Source: Brugia malayi (Eukaryota; Nematoda; Chromadorea; Rhabditida; Onchocercidae). Taken from it: a DNA stretch of 64,000 nt. Location of the stretch: the NCBI RefSeq assembly GCF_000002995.4, contig NW_025062479.1, forward strand, positions 10,283,721 through 10,347,720. The letters run 5' to 3'. A model generated the notes under the pieces. The model was not told the DNA's origin. It saw only the letters and a list, made by a program, of their open reading frames with translations, and ran no database searches. This document shows positions 58,608-64,000 of this stretch, one piece after another (the stretch's first letter is position 1; the number at the start of each line of letters is the position of its first letter). Position numbers and translations under genes: made by a program.

Positions 58608-59502
58608 AAAATAGTAGCAAATTTCATTTTTTTTTTTCAATGATCTCAGAACAGTAATTTTTTTAATATTTGAAATTTTATTCCTGTTAAATTTTTTTCA
58701 TTAATTAATGCTTTTTTAAAAATTTTATTAACGTCTATGTATTCTTTTTTCTGTTAATTTTTATTTAGTTACATATGAAAGGCTTGTTCCCTTTTTCAAA
58801 GAAAAATATTTCAACTTTCTAGTTTTTTTTTTAAATTTCGAGCAACTTAAACAAGTTTATACTTAAATTTCCCCTAATTTTTTAATTATTTTCTTTTTTT
58901 TTTCAATTTTTTTAGAAAAGCTCATTAGAGCATTTCATTTATCAAAAAAAAAAATTTCTGAAGCATTCATTATGCTTTGTGTGAAATGTTAATTAAAAAC
59001 ATATTTGCTTTAAAAATGTTCAAATTATTAACGGAAAAGTGTGATCAAGAAAAAATGGTGAAAACAAAACTCGATCGGCAATTATCATTCAAATTTGTAA
59101 TTAGCTGGCAAATTAATTAGTGAATAGTAATTTAAAAAATATTTTTAAAGTAGGTGTTTTGGAAGCTTTTTCTTTTTTTTAAGCTATGAAAAGTAAATTT
59201 GTTTATTGGTAAAAAGTTCTTCCAATTTAGCAGTCAAACATTTCTATGATGTTCACATTTTATTATCAGTGTAATTTGCTCTAAAAGACTAATTTAAAAT
59301 TTTAAATTAAAGTCTCGAGCTCTAAAAGGCTAATTAAAAATTTCGAAAAAAATTGATTAATGATTTGATTGGTTAACAATTGAATTAAAATCATTAAATG
59401 AATTTTTTCTTTTTTATATCGTATACTTTCAATCATATATAGCTGAGTTTAATTTAACCAACTTTGTTGAATTGAAACCTAGAAATGCAAAATACATGAT
59501 AC

Positions 59503-59554
<52 letters not shown>

Positions 59555-60549
59555 GGTTGCTCCAATCATCATTTTTAAATTATTCCGGTTTAAATTTAGC
59601 ATTGTTTAAAATGTAATCTTTTAATTAAAATCATTTTACTCTAATTTGTTTGGTACTGTTATTGAATAACCACGAAAAAATTTTTCAAACTTTGTAAAAA
59701 AACGATAAATTGAAATGAATCAAATTTGATATTTACCGTTTATCGTATCTTTTTAATTACTAATAACATTATTTGAACTTAAATTCTTTCGACATTTATG
59801 TTTTATAACGAAGAAAAGAAACCTTATTTCTTTTTTTTTTTTTTTTTTTTGAAAGAAAATTGTTATTTTTCTTGAAAAAAATTATTACTGTATGATTTAT
59901 TAATAAATATGTTTAATCATTATTTTTGTTTTATGTTTTCGAAAAAAAAATTAGCTTCGTTTTTTTGGTTAGTCTGATTAATTTAAAAAAAATTTTCTTT
60001 TTCTTGGTACAAATCTGAACAAGAATATAAAATCTTCAAACATGTAATGAAACTTTATAGTTTTTCGTCTTTTGTTTTTGTTTTTTGAAAACTAATTGTC
60101 TGATGAAATAAAGAGAAATCAGTGGCAATGTAACATTGGTAGAGATTAGTAATATTCTAGGATTTCTCAAAATTTCAATCAATTGATCTTAATTAGTTTA
60201 AATGATAACACAGAGAAAAAAGAAAACTTGCCATTTTAAAAGTGAGCGAAAAAAAAAAAAAACAAAACAAAAAGGTTTAGGTGAATAAGAATAAAATGAT
60301 ATAAGAAAAAAATGAAATCATTTTAAATGATATACAAATTGATAGAATAATTAGAGCGATGAAATATAAGAATGATATGAAAAGAAAAGGATGGAATTTT
60401 TAAAAAAAAAGGACGAGTTAGTAAGATGAAACAAGATTGTTGGGGAAATCAGGGAAAAGGTAGTACCAGTAACGAAGTTCCGGATATGATATTCGAGATG
60501 TGATCAGTTTTCATCTTTCGTTATCAGACATTGTATTCATCACTTCCAT
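58608..60549. other. Intergenic region between MAP kinase and eight-cysteine gene
   Basis: It contains the kinase 3' UTR, several A/T homopolymers and a (TA)n run. No exon was supported. A possible trans-splice acceptor (TTATCAG) ends at 60527, 22 bases before the next ATG. Confidence 0.45.
59504..59552. repeat. (TA)n microsatellite
   Basis: This is an uninterrupted TA run of about 24 units in intergenic DNA. Confidence 0.95.
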
Positions 60550-61620
60550 ATGTCATTTCCTGCAATTCTTATTCTTTCAATTTTAATTGCCACGGAAGCA
60601 CATTCACGTTAGTTCATTTATATTTCTTTTATTAGGTATAGCATTTTTAGTCTTTTTTTAAAAAAAAAAAGGTTTGTAATCATAACAGACGACAAAAAAA
60701 AAAGAAAAAACAAACAATGTGCTAATTTCAATTACTTATTATTTGATGGCCGATTAATTATGCCTAATTGATTAAATGAAATATTCTTCTAATTGAATTA
60801 AATATTTTGATTGTGATTAATTTTTTTTTTTTTGTTTGTTAAATCAATCAACTATCAGAATTTCGTAAATTGGTATGCTTAACGGAAGATTCAAGCAGAA
60901 AAAGTGGCAATGAAGCATCAAAATGCCATTTAATATTAAAAGATACGGAATTTGAAGAACCAGGTCGAATAGCACCAAAGGAAGCTGGATGTTTTGCGGT
61001 AGAAATTTTTGCAAAAATTATTTTTCTTATTAAAATAACTTTTCTTTCATCAAATTTTAGAAAATAATAAATAATTTTTTTTTCAATTGAAGGAAAAATA
61101 CAATACTACAATCAACCGTAGTTACTGCAATATTTTCTGCCCTAGTGCTCATACCGTATGTTTATGTTGGTTATGAATTTATAATTTTCAAAAATTTCCC
61201 ATCCCTTTTTTCTTTTTTCTCTCTGTCTTTCTTAAATAAAGCACAGAATTTCGTTCTTTTCACGAAAATATTTTTGAATTTGAACATGTATATCAAAATG
61301 AAAATAAATATTTATAGGTTTTCCACTCAGCATTTGAACTTTTCCATCCTTCTTGCTTTCAATATTACAATTATCAGTTGGTAGAGCGTGAAAATGATTG
61401 GTAATAGCTTTTTTTTTTCTTTTTAAGAAATGAATATTTCTTCTATGTCTTTCTTAGATTAATACAGACAAATGTTTCTAGGTACGTGTGGAGATCCGAT
61501 CGGTGCTTGAATTCAACAGCGACATTTTATTTCGGTTGTAAATTTAACGAACCCTTTCGCAAAAAATATCCAAGTGATGGAGAAATTTTCAAAATTTTAA
61601 AGAGTCGACGAAAACCCTAG
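60550..61620 (+). CDS. Unidentified secreted protein with eight cysteines (5 exons, 160 aa)
   Basis: I do not recognise this gene. Exons: 60550-60607, 60859-60998, 61093-61155, 61318-61400, 61482-61620; all are GT-AG and close in phase to a TAG stop. The signal peptide is about residues 1-19 (MSFPAILILSILIATEAHS). The mature 141 residues hold exactly eight cysteines (in VCL, KCH, GCF, YCN, FCP, SCF, RCL and GCK), no free-standing hydrophobic segment, three possible N-glycosylation sites (NTT, NRS, NST) and a basic C-terminus (SRRKP). Even cysteine number and signal peptide suggest a compact disulfide-bonded extracellular protein. Function, fold and partner cannot be told from sequence. Its five in-phase exons make a chance model unlikely. 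Confidence 0.78.
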
Positions 61621-63301
61621 TCCAGATCCAAAACATATGACTCATTGTAATATATGAAATTTTCTATAGATTTCGTATGGTAATCATAATGCTGTGATAT
61701 TTCTGAAGAAGTGAATGATGAGAAATGAGGTTCAATTTATTCTTTAAAATAAACTCGTTCAAATTTTATAGTTCATATGCTATATTTCAATAAATCATTA
61801 ATGCTAAGATACTTGCTTGAAGATGAATGATAATATAAAATTCTATGTCACCTATGACATTTCAATACCGTTGCACATAGACATTAAAAATTCCTTTTTT
61901 ATGCGTGTTTAAAGGCATTAGCAGAGAAACAATCAGAAGAAAGATCGGCATAATTCATCAGAATTTCTTAGCTATTTAGTGCAACTTGTTAACCCATTAT
62001 GTTGTAACCGAATATGAAAAAAAAAAAACACTAAACCAGACATCAAATTTTGCGTGGTCAAAATGAAATAAATTGCAACTGCAACCTTTTAAATCATGAT
62101 TTAAAATTTGCCGTTTACTTTGTAAGAAAGTGAACAAGCTATCTAGGGATTTTTATTCAGAAGTAAATGAATCAAATCATGTTCACCTAGAAATGAATCG
62201 AATCAGTTAAAAGAAAAATGACGAGAAATTTTAACCATTGGATGTTAAGAAAACATTTTCCAGCTAGAATAATTTTGTACAAAGATTTACGAAGAAAACA
62301 TAATAATGACTGGATAAGGACAACTTATGGTTTGGCATCAAACTTTGGGGATTTTCTTAAACGAATAATCACAAATGTATGCATGCAGCCATACACATAT
62401 TACTATCACTTGTTAAGCATTATATGAATCCAAAATTTGAGTAATATTTAATCAGAATAAAAAAACATTCAACTAATTGAAGTTTTATTGATTGTGAAGA
62501 CTAATTCTTAAGAAAATTCTTAAGAATTTGTTTAATATATTGTATGCCTGCCAAATAATCAATAACTTCACACGCAAGCCACCTTCGAAAATCTAATGCT
62601 TTGCACCTTCCCCATGCAAAATTTATTGCAAGTACTGAATGAATTGCATTAAACGTCCGAATGTACTAGCATATTGATAATAAAGGTATGCAAAAAAAGC
62701 AAAGTTAACAGAAAAAGATTCACATAAACTTTATGTATTAAAATCTCTAAAAGAGCAGCAAGATTTCAACCCTAAACAGCATTACCACAATTAAATGAAA
62801 ATCAAGAAATCCACCAAACCAGTCGAATGATGGTTTTCTAAGTTAGATGAAAGAAACAAAATGATTTACAATCAATGCAAAAAAAAAGACTAAAATACAA
62901 ATGACATTCAACCATTGTATTTCGCATCTTTGAATAGTGGATTCAATATGAAAGACCAATATCAATGAAATACCACACAAATTGACACAATTCATTAATG
63001 ACTAATTAAATGGCGGCAAGCTTCAGAAGAAAAAACCAAACGTTGTGACTGTCAGATAAGTGCAGAAAATTGAAAGAACTTTAAAAACTAATCGATGGTT
63101 CTTGTGAATGTAAGTACTTTAGAAACACATGCGCATTGTGAATTTCTCACAAAATATAAACAAAAAATAACACCGTAAAAAAAGATGATAATAGTCCACA
63201 TCGAGCGAGAAACGGCCATCCTGAAAATCTATAACATCACTGTCACTAGGAAAACAAGCACCACAAAAAAAGAGGTGGAACAAATTGAATTTGGTAATTA
63301 C
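61621..63301. other. Intergenic region between convergent genes
   Basis: It should hold the 3' UTRs of the eight-cysteine gene and of the minus-strand gene at the right edge. It is AT-rich, and small frames such as the one at 62218-62427 lack support. Confidence 0.45.
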
Positions 63302-63916
63302 CTACGACGACTTGCTAGAACCAGCTTGATCAGCATCATTTTGCTCCTTTGCTGATTTCTTCTTTAATGAATTCATAAATTCTTGTTGTGAAAGCGCCAT
63401 TACCTGTGCCAACAATGCGTTTTCCTCGGCATCCGATCCTGCTGCATGAAACCATTCGTTGGCACCTGTTAAATGAATATTTAGAAGTTCTAAATTTATT
63501 TAAATATAAAATAAGGATACTACGACCAGCTTCACAAGTAAAATCGCTCCGCAACATGCTTATTACAGTAATCATGTGAATTTCGGCCTATTGTTCTAGA
63601 TGTAATTGAAATGTTTATACATCGGTATAGATACTTTAAATCTTCTATTACTAGTAATTATCACATACGTCGCACCAATCATACATTTCTTATACGTGTA
63701 CTTAAATATGATAGAGTTATTTACAGAAAAGTCTTTATACAATCACCTAGAATTGATTCAAAAGAAGACACCTATTACGCCATCACTACTTTCCTGAAGT
63801 CGAACATTTGCATGTGAGCAACCTGGTTCCGAAACCGCATATGCTGTTTCTCTCATTTCAGCATTTCCAGTTTTACTGAGACTTTTCAAATAATCCAAGT
63901 AAGATTGTCGAGCTAT
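63302..63916 (-). CDS. C-terminal exons of a ubiquitin-interacting-motif protein, possibly OTUD5-like (partial)
   Basis: Two exons, 63916-63772 and 63465-63302, join in phase and end in TAG. The upstream exons lie beyond the window edge at 64000. The final exon encodes DAEENALLAQVMALSQQEF (acidic start, Ala-x-x-x-Ser core), which fits a ubiquitin-interacting motif, then a Lys/Ser-rich tail. The exon before encodes ARQSYLDYLKSLSKTG and a less structured stretch. A C-terminal motif of this form, close to the stop, resembles the OTUD5 (DUBA) deubiquitinase tail. Without the catalytic domain this remains a guess; other UIM proteins would fit too. Confidence 0.5.
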
Positions 63917-64000
63917 CTGAAATAAAATAATTAAACTCAGTTGAAGCCAAATGATATAAAAATATTACTGAAACAAGCAAATGCATACAAATTATTCTAT

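Noticed and set aside
62218..62427. Plus-strand 69-aa frame downstream of the eight-cysteine gene
   Set aside because: No signal peptide, domain or exon partner could be found.

Overview
The window looks like nuclear DNA from a parasitic nematode, most likely a spirurid/filarial species. The base composition is strongly AT-rich. Genes are broken into many short exons by short-to-medium GT-AG introns that often end TTTCAG or TTTTAG. Several start codons lie a few bases after an isolated splice acceptor, as expected for spliced-leader trans-splicing. One gene belongs to the transthyretin-like family, which is a nematode speciality. The genus is inference; no species-specific marker was recognised. 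There is no sign of bacterial genes, CRISPR, rRNA or tRNA.

Layout. 339-6765: a complete, apparently young BEL/Pao LTR retrotransposon, with two LTRs that differ by one 2-bp indel, a 5-bp target duplication and an intact Gag-Pro-RT-RH-IN frame. 8622-23109 (minus, first exon unresolved): a 32-exon class II-type myosin heavy chain with an intact motor but a rod of only about 630 residues. 23.5-26.8 kb: intergenic, with a 175-bp TAA microsatellite. 26784-32448 (plus): a 12-exon secreted BPI/LBP-family lipid-binding protein. 34068-35874 (minus): a 7-exon TIP41/TIPRL protein. 36814-47311 (minus): a BAG6/Scythe-like ubiquitin-like-domain chaperone of about 31 or more exons. 49670-51018 (minus): a 3-exon secreted transthyretin-like protein. 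54904-58607 (plus): an 8-exon JNK-family MAP kinase with TVY instead of TPY in its activation loop. 60550-61620 (plus): a 5-exon unidentified secreted protein with eight cysteines. 63302-beyond 64000 (minus): the last two exons of a protein with a C-terminal ubiquitin-interacting motif, possibly OTUD5-like.

The exon models were built by hand from splice sites and reading phase. The BPI, TIP41, TTL, MAPK and eight-cysteine models close exactly in phase from ATG to stop. The myosin closes from its first recognised exon to its stop. The BAG6 model has one unresolved join, near 38.34-38.68 kb.

The genes do not form one pathway. BAG6 and TIP41 are arranged head-to-tail on the same strand, 937 bp apart, and could be co-transcribed. 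The BPI-like, transthyretin-like and eight-cysteine proteins all carry signal peptides and are candidates for the secreted set that meets the host. The best leads for something new are the eight-cysteine secreted protein, the TVY kinase and the short-rod myosin.
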